Source: Acidibrevibacterium fodinaquatile
GTDB taxonomy: Bacteria > Pseudomonadota > Alphaproteobacteria > Acetobacterales > Acetobacteraceae
Assembly (NCBI RefSeq): GCF_003352165.1
Contig: NZ_CP029176.1
Coordinates: 2,797,501-2,861,500, forward strand
Length of the DNA stretch: 64,000 nt
Direction of reading: 5' to 3'
Part shown: positions 29,095-38,864 of the stretch, one piece after another
Numbering within the stretch: position 1 is the stretch's first letter
Layout: every line of letters starts with the position of its first letter
Position numbers and translations under genes: made by a program
Notes under the pieces: model-generated
Seen by the model: the letters and a program-made list of their open reading frames with translations, nothing else
Database searches by the model: none
Told to the model about the DNA's origin: nothing

Positions 29095-30054
29095 ATGAGT
29101 TTGCCCCCTTCCCTCGCGGCGCCGCTCGCGCTGCCGGCGATCGCCGCGCCACTCTTCATCATCTCCAATCCCGATCTCGTCATCGCGCAGTGCAAATCCG
29201 GTGTCATCGGTGCCTTTCCCTCGCTCAATGCCCGCCCGGCAGAAAAGCTCGGGGAATGGCTCACCCGGATCAAGGCCGAGCTTGCCGCGCATGACGCAAT
29301 GCTGCCGGAGGTGCGAGCGGCGCCGTTTGCGGTCAATCTCATCGTGCATCGCTCCAATGACCGGCTCGCGCATGATCTCGCGGTCTGTGTCGAGCATCGT
29401 GTGCCCATCGTCATCACCTCGCTCGGGGCGCGCGAGGAGGTCAATGCCGCCATTCATTCCTATGGCGGCATCGTTTTGCACGATGTCATCACCAATGCGT
29501 TTGCCCGCAAGGCGATCGAGAAGGGGGCGGATGGCTTGATCGCGGTCGCCGCCGGTGCCGGCGGCCATGCCGGGCGCTTGTCACCCTTTGCCTTGGTGCA
29601 GGAAATCCGCGCCTGGTTTTCCGGCCCGCTCGCGCTTTCGGGGGCGATCGCGACCGGGGCCGGCGTGCTTGGCGCGCAAGCAATGGGCGCCGATTTCGCC
29701 TATATCGGCTCGGCGTTCATCGCGACCGAGGAGGCCAATGCCGCCGAGGCCTATAAAGCGGCGATCGTCGCCGGCGCCGCCGAGGATATCGTCTATACCA
29801 ATCTCTTCACCGGCGTGCATGGCAATTACCTCCGCGCCAGCATCAGCAATGCCGGGCTCGATCCCGACCATCTGCCCGAATCCGATCCCTCGAAGATGAA
29901 TTTCGCCTCCGACCGCACCAAAGCGTGGCGGGACATCTGGGGTTCCGGCCAGGGGATCGGGGCGGTGCATGCGGTGGTGCCGGCGGCGGCGTTGATCGCG
30001 CGTTTGCGGCGCGAATACGAAGCGGCGCGGGCGCGCCTTTGCCAACATTCTTGA
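29095..30054 (+). CDS. Nitronate monooxygenase (2-nitropropane dioxygenase family)
   Basis: A 319-residue FMN-dependent TIM-barrel enzyme that oxidises alkyl nitronates, protecting against propionate 3-nitronate, or acts as a related flavin oxidase. Seen: LPAIAAPLFIISNPDLVIAQ (N-terminal FMN strand), NLIVHRSNDRL, AVAAGAGGHAGRLSPFALVQEI with the GGHAG flavin-phosphate loop, and ALSGAIATGAGVLGAQAMGADFAYIGSAF. The start at 29095 gives the family N-terminus. It is divergent from livK with about 210 bp between, in which I see no further gene. Class II NMO relatives are the alternative. Confidence 0.87.
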   Translation: MSLPPSLAAPLALPAIAAPLFIISNPDLVIAQCKSGVIGAFPSLNARPAEKLGEWLTRIKAELAAHDAMLPEVRAAPFAVNLIVHRSNDRLAHDLAVCVEHRVPIVITSLGAREEVNAAIHSYGGIVLHDVITNAFARKAIEKGADGLIAVAAGAGGHAGRLSPFALVQEIRAWFSGPLALSGAIATGAGVLGAQAMGADFAYIGSAFIATEEANAAEAYKAAIVAGAAEDIVYTNLFTGVHGNYLRASISNAGLDPDHLPESDPSKMNFASDRTKAWRDIWGSGQGIGAVHAVVPAAALIARLRREYEAARARLCQHS

Positions 30055-30064
30055 GGGATGATTT

Positions 30065-30108
30065 GCAAAGGCATTGCCTTTGCTGGGGGTGTAGGGGGCG
30101 AAGCCCCC
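30065..30108. terminator. Tandem hairpins between convergent genes, probable bidirectional terminator
   Basis: There are two consecutive perfect hairpins. The first is at 30065-30083 with arms GCAAAGGCA/TGCCTTTGC around one T. The second is at 30094-30108 with arms GGGGGC/GCCCCC around GAA. They occupy the 72-bp gap between the nitronate monooxygenase gene and the convergent glycosylase gene. No long T tract follows, so terminator function is inferred from position and fold. Confidence 0.6.
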
Positions 30109-30126
30109 TGCGTTCCTCGTCTTTGC

Positions 30127-30813
30127 TCAGCTGGCCTCGGCGAGCCGGTTCGCGAGCGTTTCGACGACGTTCGCGAACATGGCGCTGGTCAGCCGGCCGG
30201 TTGAGGTATTGTATCGCGAGACGTGGTAGCTGTTGGCGAGCATGAGCCCGTCTGGCAAAGCGTGGATCGCGCCGTGGCGGAATCGGTAGCGCGCCAGCGG
30301 CACACCACAGGCTTTGAGGACGGCGGTGTGAGCGACGACGCCGAGCGCCAGCACCGCCTCCAGCCGCATCATGTTTTTCAACTCCGCGACCAGGAATGGG
30401 TTGCAGGCGTTGATTTCCGCTGGCTGCGGCAGATTGGCGGGCGGGGCGCAGCGCACGGCGTTGACGATGCGGCAATCGCGGAGTTGAAGCCCGTCATCGG
30501 CGCGCGCGTCATAGCGACCTTCGGCGAAGCCGAAGCGGAGCAGCGTCTCATAGAGCAAGATTCCGGCGTAATCGCCGGTGAAGGGACGCCCGGTGCGGTT
30601 GGCGCCGCGCAGGCCGGGCGCGAGCCCGACCACGAGCAGTCTCGCATCGCGCGACCCAAAACCGGGGACCGGTGCGTTGAACCAAGCGGGTTCGGCGTCG
30701 CGGTTGGCGAGGCGATAGGCGACGAGGCGCGGGCAAAGCGGGCAGTCGCGCCCGGGCTCGGCATCGTCGTCATCGGCCAGCGCTGCCCGGCGCTCGGGCT
30801 CAGACATCGTCAT
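30127..30813 (-). CDS. Family 5 uracil-DNA glycosylase (UDGb type)
   Basis: A 228-residue DNA repair glycosylase that removes uracil and other deaminated bases. It has an N-terminal CPLCPRL cysteine pair of the 4Fe-4S cluster. Motif A is GLAPGLRGANRTGRPFTGD, lacking the usual catalytic acid as in family 5. INAVRCAPPANLPQP and the C-terminal motif SYHVSRYNTSTGRLT complete the UDGb pattern. I take the ATG at 30813, with a second ATG at 30807 possible; either overlaps the 3' end of the NYN gene. The two are probably co-expressed. UDGb is common in high-GC and thermophilic bacteria. Confidence 0.87.
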   Translation of the reverse strand: MTMSEPERRAALADDDDAEPGRDCPLCPRLVAYRLANRDAEPAWFNAPVPGFGSRDARLLVVGLAPGLRGANRTGRPFTGDYAGILLYETLLRFGFAEGRYDARADDGLQLRDCRIVNAVRCAPPANLPQPAEINACNPFLVAELKNMMRLEAVLALGVVAHTAVLKACGVPLARYRFRHGAIHALPDGLMLANSYHVSRYNTSTGRLTSAMFANVVETLANRLAEAS

Positions 30814-31396
30814 GCGGCGCGCCGTCGATGCCGCCATGGCGCCCGGCCGGGCGGGGACGGGGCTCGGTTTGGCGGCGGGTGAATTCCGGCGCGATATCGG
30901 CGATTTCGATGAACTGATCGGCCTGGCGGCGAAGCTCATCGGCCACCATTGGCGGGCTGGTGCGGATCGAAGACACCACCGAGACGCGCACCCCGCGGCG
31001 CTGCACCGCTTCCACCAGGCGGCGGAAATCGGCATCGCCGCTGAAGAGAACGGCGTGATCGATGCGCGGGCTCAGCTCCAGCATGTCGATCGCAAGCTCG
31101 ATATCCATGTTGCCCTTGACGCGGCGGCGGCCAGAGGCGTCGGTGAATTCCTTGGCGGGCTTGGTGACCAGGGTATAGCCGTTATAGGCGAGCCAGTCGG
31201 TCAGCGGCTTGAGGGGGGAATATTCCTCGGTCTCGAGCAGCGCCGAATAGTAATAGGCGCGGATCATATGCGAGCGGGTGCGGAAGAATTCCAGCAGGCT
31301 GCGATAATCGACGTCGAACCCGAGATTGCGCGACACCGAATAGAGGCTGGCGCCGTCGATGAACAGGGCGAGACGCTCGGAGGCGACGAAATCCAT
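30800..31396 (-). CDS. NYN-domain (LabA/DUF88) predicted nuclease
   Basis: A 198-residue PIN-like NYN domain protein. The acidic active-site residues are visible: LFIDGASLY (first Asp), KGNMDIELAIDML (second pair), and LFSGDADFRRLVE (third). The C-terminal 30 residues are basic and low complexity (RRQTEPRPRPAGRHGG). The family is predicted to cleave RNA; LabA-type members have regulatory roles. The start is ATG at 31396 preceded by GGAAAGGA. It overlaps the start of the uracil-DNA glycosylase gene by 14 nt and is divergent from folK. Confidence 0.83.
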   Translation of the reverse strand: MDFVASERLALFIDGASLYSVSRNLGFDVDYRSLLEFFRTRSHMIRAYYYSALLETEEYSPLKPLTDWLAYNGYTLVTKPAKEFTDASGRRRVKGNMDIELAIDMLELSPRIDHAVLFSGDADFRRLVEAVQRRGVRVSVVSSIRTSPPMVADELRRQADQFIEIADIAPEFTRRQTEPRPRPAGRHGGIDGAPHDDV

Positions 31397-31522
31397 GACT
31401 TCAAATCCTTTCCGCACTACAATAGGGTATCCCGCCTCGCGGGAGACGATCCGGCTGAATACGATACGCCTTACCGCCCCAAGGGAAAAGAGCGCGCATG
31501 CGAATGAGACAAGGGGGTGGCG

Positions 31523-32074
31523 ATGATTTTGGTCGCGATCGGGGCTAATCTGCCGGGTCCGGGCGGCATGGCGCCGCGGCAAACCTGTGAACGCGCGCTC
31601 GCCGAGGTTGCGCGGCTGCCGGGATTGACGCTGGTCGCGGCGTCGCCCTGGTATGAGACCGCGCCGGTGCCGCCTTCCGGCCAGCCGCCTTATATCAACG
31701 GCGTCGCCCGCCTCGCCGGCGTTATTGCGCCGGAGGCGCTGCTGGCTGCGTTGCAGGCGATCGAGGCGCGGTTCGGGCGTGTCCGCGGCGTCGCCAACGC
31801 GGCGCGCACCCTTGATCTCGACATCATCGATCTTGACGGTTTGCGCCGCGCCGCGCCCGACCCGATCTTGCCGCACCCACGCGCCCATGAACGCGGTTTC
31901 GTGCTTGCCCCGCTCGCCGATATCGCCCCGGACTGGCGGCACCCGGTTCTTGGCGAGAGTGCGTCGGCGCTGTTGGCGGCCTTGCCGGCGCAGGCGATAC
32001 GAAGATTGTCGCCGCCGGAAGCCGCGACGAGCATGGCCGCCCCAGGCTTTCGCGGGCACCGGGGCGAGGCCTGA
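31523..32074 (+). CDS. folK: 2-amino-4-hydroxy-6-hydroxymethyldihydropteridine pyrophosphokinase
   Basis: A 183-residue enzyme that transfers pyrophosphate from ATP to the pterin in folate synthesis. Seen: VAIGANLPGPGG (N-terminal strand), SPWYETAPVPPSGQPPYINGV, ARTLDLDIIDLDG with the Mg-binding Asp pair, and PHPRAHERGFVLAPLADIAP. The ATG at 31523 follows AAGGGGG at good spacing; a GTG two codons upstream is less likely. No folB or folP is adjacent. It abuts the convergent flaF stop with zero intergenic bases. Confidence 0.92.
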   Translation: MILVAIGANLPGPGGMAPRQTCERALAEVARLPGLTLVAASPWYETAPVPPSGQPPYINGVARLAGVIAPEALLAALQAIEARFGRVRGVANAARTLDLDIIDLDGLRRAAPDPILPHPRAHERGFVLAPLADIAPDWRHPVLGESASALLAALPAQAIRRLSPPEAATSMAAPGFRGHRGEA

Positions 32075-32494
32075 TCAGACGGCGCTCTGGACGAGGCCGG
32101 CGCTCGCCAGATCGCCACGTGGCGGCAGCGGCGGCGGTGCGGCGGCGCGCTGGGCTTGCAGCCCTTCAATCATGTCGCGATTGACGGCGATCAGCGGATC
32201 GAGCGACAAATCCTCGCCCATCGCGCGGGTGCTGTATTGCATCGCCCAGATGCCGAGGTCGGTGAGATTTTGCTTGAGCTCCGCGGGAAGCTGATTGGTT
32301 TCCAGCGCCAGATCCTTGACGATCGCAGACCACAGCCGCTGGTTGTGGAACAGCGCGCTGATGCGGGTCTTCGCGTCCGCGGTCTTGGCGTTGGCGAGCA
32401 TCGCGTTGGCGTTCGAAAAAATCAGGATTTCGTTATCCTGGGGGGTCGCGGTGAAGCGGCGGGCGGTTTCGTACTGCGCGAGATTACGGTTCAT
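32075..32494 (-). CDS. flaF: Flagellar biosynthesis regulator FlaF
   Basis: A 139-residue FlaF protein. The family pattern is seen in the N-terminal YETARRFTATPQDNEILIFS-type start, the NQRLWSAIVKDLALETNQLP core, and AMQYSTRAMG. FlaF is needed for flagellin assembly in alphaproteobacteria, opposite FlbT. It lies immediately downstream of the flagellin gene, with a strong hairpin between. The proline-rich C-terminus (AAAPPPLPPRG) is unconserved. No flbT is in the window. Confidence 0.87.
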   Translation of the reverse strand: MNRNLAQYETARRFTATPQDNEILIFSNANAMLANAKTADAKTRISALFHNQRLWSAIVKDLALETNQLPAELKQNLTDLGIWAMQYSTRAMGEDLSLDPLIAVNRDMIEGLQAQRAAAPPPLPPRGDLASAGLVQSAV

Positions 32495-32532
32495 GATGGG
32501 TTTCCGTCTTCCATTCTGGAACGCGCCAAGAA

Positions 32533-32555
32533 CGGCCGGGCCCTGGGCCCGGCCG
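32533..32555 (-). terminator. GC-rich hairpin after the flagellin gene
   Basis: A perfect inverted repeat has 11-bp arms CGGCCGGGCCC/GGGCCCGGCCG around one base, 17 nt after the flagellin stop and before flaF. On the minus strand it is followed by TTCTT, a short U-rich run. It probably terminates or attenuates most flagellin transcripts, or protects their 3' ends, with read-through into flaF. Confidence 0.65.
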
Positions 32556-32571
32556 CTTGTTCAGGCGTTGG

Positions 32572-33807
32572 TTACTGGAACAAGTTCAAGAGAACCTGCG
32601 GTTGAGCGTTGGCGATCGAGAGCGTGCGGATGGCGAGCTGCTGTTTGGTCTGCAGCGAGTTCAACTGCGCGCTTTCGGAGGCCATGTTGGCATCGATCAA
32701 AGCCCCGGAGCCGGTGGTGAGCGAGGTCGAAAGCGAGGAGGAGAAGTTCATCATCCCCGTGACTTCCTGTTGCGTCGCACCAATCTTCGCGGCGATGCCA
32801 TTCATCGTGCCAATGGCATTCTGGACGATGGTGATCGCCGCCGAGCCGCCGGAGAGGGCGGTTTGGGTGACCCCGGCCTCGTTGGTGCTCGAGCCCGAAC
32901 TGTAGGCGGTGCTGGCCTTTTCCCAAGCCGAGCCGGTGCTGGAGACGTTATTGCCGGCGATCGTGAGATTGCCGTTGTTGCTGAGCGAGGCAGCGAAGCC
33001 GCTCTGCTGGAGCGAGTTGATCAAGGCGCCCACCGCCGCCATCGGCGAGGTGCTGGTGCCCATGATCACGTTGGTCAGATAGTTGGTGCCGCCGCCAGCG
33101 TTCGCGCCGAGCGTGTAGCCGCTGGGGGCGGCGCTCGGCGTGGAACCCGTGGTTTGGAACTCGAAGACCCAGTTATTGGTGCCGTTGGAGAGCTGGAGAT
33201 AATCTCCCGCGGCCGGCGCATAGCTGCTGTTGAAGCTGTACTGAAGCCCACCCGACGTGGAGGAAAGGTTGGTGAGCCCGAGCGCCTGCGTCATCGCGGT
33301 ACTGCCGCCGAGCTGGTTGCCCACCGTGAGCTGCCCACCGGCATTGATCGTATCCTGGATCACCATGGTGTCCGTGGTGACGCCGGTGGTGCCGGTGGCG
33401 GCTAGCAGATTGACCCCGTTGAAGGTCGCGTTGTTAGCGAAATTGTCGATATTCTTGAGGATGTTGTTGATCTGGGTGTTCATCGTCGACGTCGAGATGC
33501 CGGTCTGCTGCGCTTGCGTCACGGTATTCTGCAGCGTCGCGAGCTGGCTCGAGATCTGCGAGCCGGCGGCGGCGGCGACCCCGAGCACGGAGTTGCCGAA
33601 GGAAAGATTGTCTTGAACCGCAGTCAAGCCGGCGATATTCGCCTGCATGGTCTGCGAGATCGAGTAGACGGCGGGATTGTCGCTCGCGCTGCCGACGAGA
33701 AGGCCGCTCGCGATGACGTTCTGCGTGTTGTTCAGGGATTGCTGCGTCGAATCGAGCGATTGCAACGCCGCCAGGGCACCGACATTGGTGTTGATGGAAA
33801 ACGACAT
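32572..33807 (-). CDS. fliC: Flagellin
   Basis: A 411-residue filament subunit. The N-terminal D0/D1 (MSFSINTNVGALAALQSLDS, then SASDNPAVYSISQTMQANI) and C-terminal D1/D0 (ALIDANMASESAQLNSLQTK, ending QPQVLLNLFQ) match flagellins. The centre is a Ser/Thr/Gly-rich variable region. It is exported by the flagellar type III system without a signal peptide. ATG at 33807 is preceded by AAGGAGACACACC. Upstream on the minus strand, TAAA and GCCGATCC resemble a sigma-28 promoter, but spacing is 19 rather than 15 nt. flaF follows and a DUF1217 gene is divergent. Confidence 0.93.
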   Translation of the reverse strand: MSFSINTNVGALAALQSLDSTQQSLNNTQNVIASGLLVGSASDNPAVYSISQTMQANIAGLTAVQDNLSFGNSVLGVAAAAGSQISSQLATLQNTVTQAQQTGISTSTMNTQINNILKNIDNFANNATFNGVNLLAATGTTGVTTDTMVIQDTINAGGQLTVGNQLGGSTAMTQALGLTNLSSTSGGLQYSFNSSYAPAAGDYLQLSNGTNNWVFEFQTTGSTPSAAPSGYTLGANAGGGTNYLTNVIMGTSTSPMAAVGALINSLQQSGFAASLSNNGNLTIAGNNVSSTGSAWEKASTAYSSGSSTNEAGVTQTALSGGSAAITIVQNAIGTMNGIAAKIGATQQEVTGMMNFSSSLSTSLTTGSGALIDANMASESAQLNSLQTKQQLAIRTLSIANAQPQVLLNLFQ

Positions 33808-34020
33808 GGGTGTGTCTCCTTTTTGTGAGCTACCCCGGAAGGATCGGCGAAAATGCTTAAGGGAATGTTTATAAAAACGAGGCATTATCCCGCGACATGA
33901 GGCACGGTTCGAAAAATCGGCGTCGCGTCGGCGCCAGGCGTGATGTCAGCCCGCCCCGGCCGGGCCGCGGGCGGCGCCCGATCAGGGCGGGCGAGACGCG
34001 AGCGGGGAAGGACTGAACGC

Positions 34021-34803
34021 ATGTCGGGAATTTCCGGGCTGCCGATCATCCCGATGTATGAAACCTACATCAAGAACGAAACGAAATACGCGGACGCCGC
34101 CGCCAAGGCCAATCCGGCGACCCAGTCGGCGGTGAGCTATTTCCAAAGCGTCGCCTCGACCCTGACCACGCCGCAGGCGCTGCTCAAGAATTACCGCGCG
34201 CTGCAAGTGGTGCTCGGCGCGTTCGGGATGAGCGGCTTGATCAACGAACAGGGTATCCTCAAGCAATTGCTGACCCAGAACCCGACGGCGAAAAATTCCC
34301 TGGTGCAGCAGATGGCGAACCCCGCCTATCTGCAATTCGCCAATGTCATGGCGAACTGGAATCCGCCGCCGCTCTCCAACGCCAAAACCGTCGCGAGCAT
34401 CGTTCAGAATTACGTCACCAACCAGTTCGAGGTCGGCGCCAATCAGCAAATGCCGGGGATGCAAGCGGCGCTCTATTTCACCCGCAATATCGGTTCGGTG
34501 ACGACGATCCCGGAGCTGATGTCCGACAACACCCTGCTCGGCGTGGTGCAGACCGCGCTCGGCCTGCCGATGCAATTCGGCCTGCTCAACTATAACCAGC
34601 AGGTCAGCATCCTGAGCCAGCAGGTGGACCTGAAAAAATTCCAGAACCCGAGCTACGTCAACCAGTTCGTGCAGAAGTACCTGGTCCTGAACCAGGAGAA
34701 CAGCGCAAGCAGCGGCACCTCCAATCCCCTCGTCAACCTCATCGGCGGCACCAGCGCGTTCAGCAGCGGCACCAGCAACCCGCTCGTCAACCTCATCGCC
34801 TGA
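34021..34803 (+). CDS. DUF1217 flagellar-associated protein
   Basis: A 260-residue protein with the DUF1217 domain found next to flagellar genes in alphaproteobacteria (YFQSVASTLTTPQALLKNYR, VLGAFGMSGLINEQGILKQLL, YVNQFVQKYLVLN). Several related proteins carry tandem DUF1217 units; here there is one. There is no signal peptide. The last 33 residues contain a duplicated segment SSGTSNPLVNLI, whose copies are encoded at about 34710-34745 and 34764-34799. ATG at 34021 follows GGGGAAGGACTG. Divergent from fliC with 213 bp between. Molecular function is unknown. Confidence 0.78.
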   Translation: MSGISGLPIIPMYETYIKNETKYADAAAKANPATQSAVSYFQSVASTLTTPQALLKNYRALQVVLGAFGMSGLINEQGILKQLLTQNPTAKNSLVQQMANPAYLQFANVMANWNPPPLSNAKTVASIVQNYVTNQFEVGANQQMPGMQAALYFTRNIGSVTTIPELMSDNTLLGVVQTALGLPMQFGLLNYNQQVSILSQQVDLKKFQNPSYVNQFVQKYLVLNQENSASSGTSNPLVNLIGGTSAFSSGTSNPLVNLIA

Positions 34804-34813
34804 GGCGGCGCGA

Positions 34814-35698
34814 TCAGGCGCCGAGAACCCGCCCGGCCACCGCGTCGAGCTTCGCCATCAAGGCCGGATCGCGTGCCTCGGGCGCGGTGATCAGCGCGTG
34901 ATCGAGAGCGTGGCCGCAGCCGGCCGGACAAGGCGGGCGCGCCGCCCCGAGCGCCGGGACCAGCGCCGAAACCAGCCCCCGCGCGTGCTCGGCGTTCTCC
35001 AAAAGCACCCGCACCACCGCCTCCACCGTCACGTGATCATGCTCGGGATGCCAGCAATCATAGTCAGTGACCATGGCAACGGTCGCGTAACACATCTCCG
35101 CCTCGCGGGCGAGCTTCGCCTCCGGCATGTTGGTCATGCCGATCACGCTCGCACCCCATTGGCGATAGAGGGCGCTCTCGGCCTTGGTAGAAAATTGCGG
35201 GCCTTCCATCACCAGATAGGTGCCGCCGCGCGTGACCGGCAGCCTGAGATCGCGCGCGGCCGCAAGAAGGGCATCGCCGAGCCGCGAACAGACCGGATGC
35301 GCCATCGAAACATGGGCGACACAGCCCTCGCCGAAAAAACTCTTCTCGCGCGCGAAACTGCGGTCGATGAACTGATCGACGATGACGAAATGCCCAGGCG
35401 GCAAATCCTCGCGCAAACTGCCGACGGCGGAGAGCGAAATCACATCGGTGCAGCCGGCGCGCTTCAAAGCATCGATATTGGCGCGGTAATTGAGATGGCT
35501 CGGCGACAGGCGATGGCCGCGGCCATGGCGCGGCAAAAACACGCAACGCACACCCGCAAGGCGGCCGAATAATAGCTCATCCGAGGGCGCGCCCCACGGC
35601 GTCTCGATCTTGCGCCAGTGCCGCTCGGCAAGCCCGGCGATGTCATATAACCCAGAGCCGCCAATGATGCCGATCACCGGTTCCACAGATGCCGTCAT
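34814..35698 (-). CDS. mtnP: S-methyl-5'-thioadenosine phosphorylase
   Basis: A 294-residue purine-nucleoside-phosphorylase-fold enzyme of methionine salvage that converts methylthioadenosine and phosphate to adenine and methylthioribose 1-phosphate. Motifs: IGIIGGSGLYDI, PRHGRGHRLSPSHLNYRANI (phosphate and substrate loop), VMEGPQFSTKAES, and GMTNMPEAKLAREAEMCYA. The ATG at 35698 is supported by GAGGAGAAAGAATCCC upstream. No other mtn genes are adjacent. Divergent from tpiA; repeat copy E lies between. Confidence 0.92.
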   Translation of the reverse strand: MTASVEPVIGIIGGSGLYDIAGLAERHWRKIETPWGAPSDELLFGRLAGVRCVFLPRHGRGHRLSPSHLNYRANIDALKRAGCTDVISLSAVGSLREDLPPGHFVIVDQFIDRSFAREKSFFGEGCVAHVSMAHPVCSRLGDALLAAARDLRLPVTRGGTYLVMEGPQFSTKAESALYRQWGASVIGMTNMPEAKLAREAEMCYATVAMVTDYDCWHPEHDHVTVEAVVRVLLENAEHARGLVSALVPALGAARPPCPAGCGHALDHALITAPEARDPALMAKLDAVAGRVLGA

Positions 35699-35803
35699 GG
35701 GATTCTTTCTCCTCGCGTCAGTCGCGTTTTCGCCCGAACCGCCGATCGCGGTCAAATCGCCTGGTTTGTTTTCGGGCATGGCTTGAGCTAGAAAGGGAAA
35801 AAT

Positions 35804-35897
35804 GTTCTTTTTTGAAAAAAAGAACCAAAAAACTTTTGTCCGTTGGGCAGTGCCTGCGCCGAGAAAACGGGAAAAAAAGTCTTTTTGCTTCTTTTTC
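35804..35897. repeat. Nested palindromic intergenic element, copy E (inverted, right end degenerate)
   Basis: The GTTCTTTTTT/AAAAAAGAAC hairpin is at 35804-35825, followed by CAAAAAACTTTTG. The centre keeps GGGCAGTGCCTGC but lost the partner arm, then AAGTCTTTTTGC. CTTCTTTTTC at 35888-35897 is not followed by its complement (GGAAGTTAAAATA instead). It is located in the divergent promoter region of mtnP and tpiA, 40 nt before the tpiA ATG. Confidence 0.88.
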
Positions 35898-35937
35898 GGA
35901 AGTTAAAATAAGGTTTTACAACGATTCTGGAGTGATT

Positions 35938-36711
35938 ATGCGGCAGATCATCATCGGCAACTGGAAAATGAATGGCACCAAGGCGCTGGTCGAGACGATG
36001 GCGCGGGAAGTCTCCTCCCGCGCCGCATCACTCGCCTGCGATCTCGTGCTCTGCCCGCCGGCGACGCTGATCGTGCCGCTCGTTGCGGCCCTTGGGGGCG
36101 CGCCGGCCAAGGTTGGCGGGCAGGATTGTGATGCGCGGGCGAGTGGCGCCCATACCGGCGATATCGCCGCCACGATGCTGCGCGAGGTGGGGGCGAGCCA
36201 CGTCATTCTCGGCCATTCCGAACGCCGCGCCGATCATGGCGAGAGCGATGCGCTGATATGCGCCAAGGTTGCCGCGGCGCGGGCGGCGGGGCTCACGCCG
36301 ATCGTCTGCGTCGGCGAGGATGAGGCGGCGCGCCAGGCGGGGCGAGCCGAGGCGGTGGTGATGGGCCAGCTCGCAGCCTCGCTCCCCGCGGATTTTGCCG
36401 ACCCGCCCGCCGGGCTGGTCGCTTACGAGCCGATTTGGGCGATCGGCAGCGGGCGGACACCGACCACAGACGATATCGCCGCAATGCACGGCGCCATCCG
36501 CGCCGCGCTCCGCGACCGTTTTGGCGCGGCCGGCGGCGCGATCGCCATTCTCTACGGCGGCTCGGTCAAACCCGGCAATGCCGCAGCCCTCCTCGCCCTC
36601 GCCGAGGTCGGCGGCGCCCTGGTCGGCGGCGCAAGTCTCGTGCCCGGCGATTTCCTCGCGATCGCCGCCGCCGCCGCGCCGGCGCTTGGCAGGGCGCCCG
36701 GCGCGAGCTAG
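35938..36711 (+). CDS. tpiA: Triosephosphate isomerase
   Basis: A 257-residue TIM-barrel glycolytic enzyme. The catalytic residues are Lys10 (GNWKMNG), His93 (LGHSERR) and Glu164 (AYEPIWAIGSG). ILYGGSVKPGN and the phosphate-binding GGALVGGASL are also present. ATG at 35938 begins the conserved MRQIIIGNWKMN; the frame is open upstream through repeat copy E without homology. It is the first gene of the co-directional run tpiA-secG-pyrG-kdsA, a common alphaproteobacterial order. Confidence 0.96.
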   Translation: MRQIIIGNWKMNGTKALVETMAREVSSRAASLACDLVLCPPATLIVPLVAALGGAPAKVGGQDCDARASGAHTGDIAATMLREVGASHVILGHSERRADHGESDALICAKVAAARAAGLTPIVCVGEDEAARQAGRAEAVVMGQLAASLPADFADPPAGLVAYEPIWAIGSGRTPTTDDIAAMHGAIRAALRDRFGAAGGAIAILYGGSVKPGNAAALLALAEVGGALVGGASLVPGDFLAIAAAAAPALGRAPGAS

Positions 36712-36761
36712 AACCCGCCCGCCCGCACGAGGATCGCCCCGCGCGCGCGCGAGGATCGCCC

Positions 36762-37160
36762 ATGACCAACGTTCTGATCATTTTCCATTTGTTCGTCACC
36801 ATCGCCCTGATCGGCATCGTGCTGATCCAGCGGAGCGAGGGCGGCGGGCTCGGCATCGGCTCCTCGCAGGGCATGGGCGGGCTGATGAGCGGGCGCGGCA
36901 CCGCCAATCTGCTCACCCGCGCGACCGCCGTTCTCGCGACATTGTTCATGGGGATCGCCCTCGTGCTCGCGCTGCTCGACCGCGGCGCCGGCAGCAGCGG
37001 CCGCGGTTTGCTCGACCTCTCGCCACCGCCGGCGGCGACCGTGCTCCCCGGCCCGCCGGCAAAAGGCGTCACGCTGCCGGCCGCGCCGGCGCCAGCCACC
37101 CCGGCGCCGGGCGCGAGTACGCCCGCCAAACCGGCCGCGCCACCGGTGCCGACCAACTGA
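36762..37160 (+). CDS. secG: Preprotein translocase subunit SecG
   Basis: A 132-residue inner-membrane auxiliary subunit of SecYEG. Helix 1 is VLIIFHLFVTIALIGIVLIQ, followed by the conserved RSEGGGLGIGSSQGMGGLMSGRGTANLLTR cytoplasmic loop, then helix 2 (AVLATLFMGIALVLALL). The C-terminal 50 residues form a Pro/Ala-rich tail, common in alphaproteobacterial SecG. It lies 50 bp after tpiA; a 12-bp sequence CGAGGATCGCCC occurs twice in that gap (the second copy just ahead of the ATG). Confidence 0.93.
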   Translation: MTNVLIIFHLFVTIALIGIVLIQRSEGGGLGIGSSQGMGGLMSGRGTANLLTRATAVLATLFMGIALVLALLDRGAGSSGRGLLDLSPPPAATVLPGPPAKGVTLPAAPAPATPAPGASTPAKPAAPPVPTN

Positions 37161-37216
37161 GACCGCGGCGCATGTCGAAACCGGTTTCCATCCGCCGCGC
37201 GGATGGTCTAGACTGA

Positions 37217-38854
<1,638 letters not shown>

Positions 38855-38864
38855 GAGGGGCGCG

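Noticed and set aside
33841-33871. Sigma-28-like promoter before flagellin (TAAA and GCCGATCC on the minus strand)
   Set aside because: Spacing is 19 nt instead of about 15 and the -10 half matches only partly. It is mentioned under fliC but not listed as a promoter.
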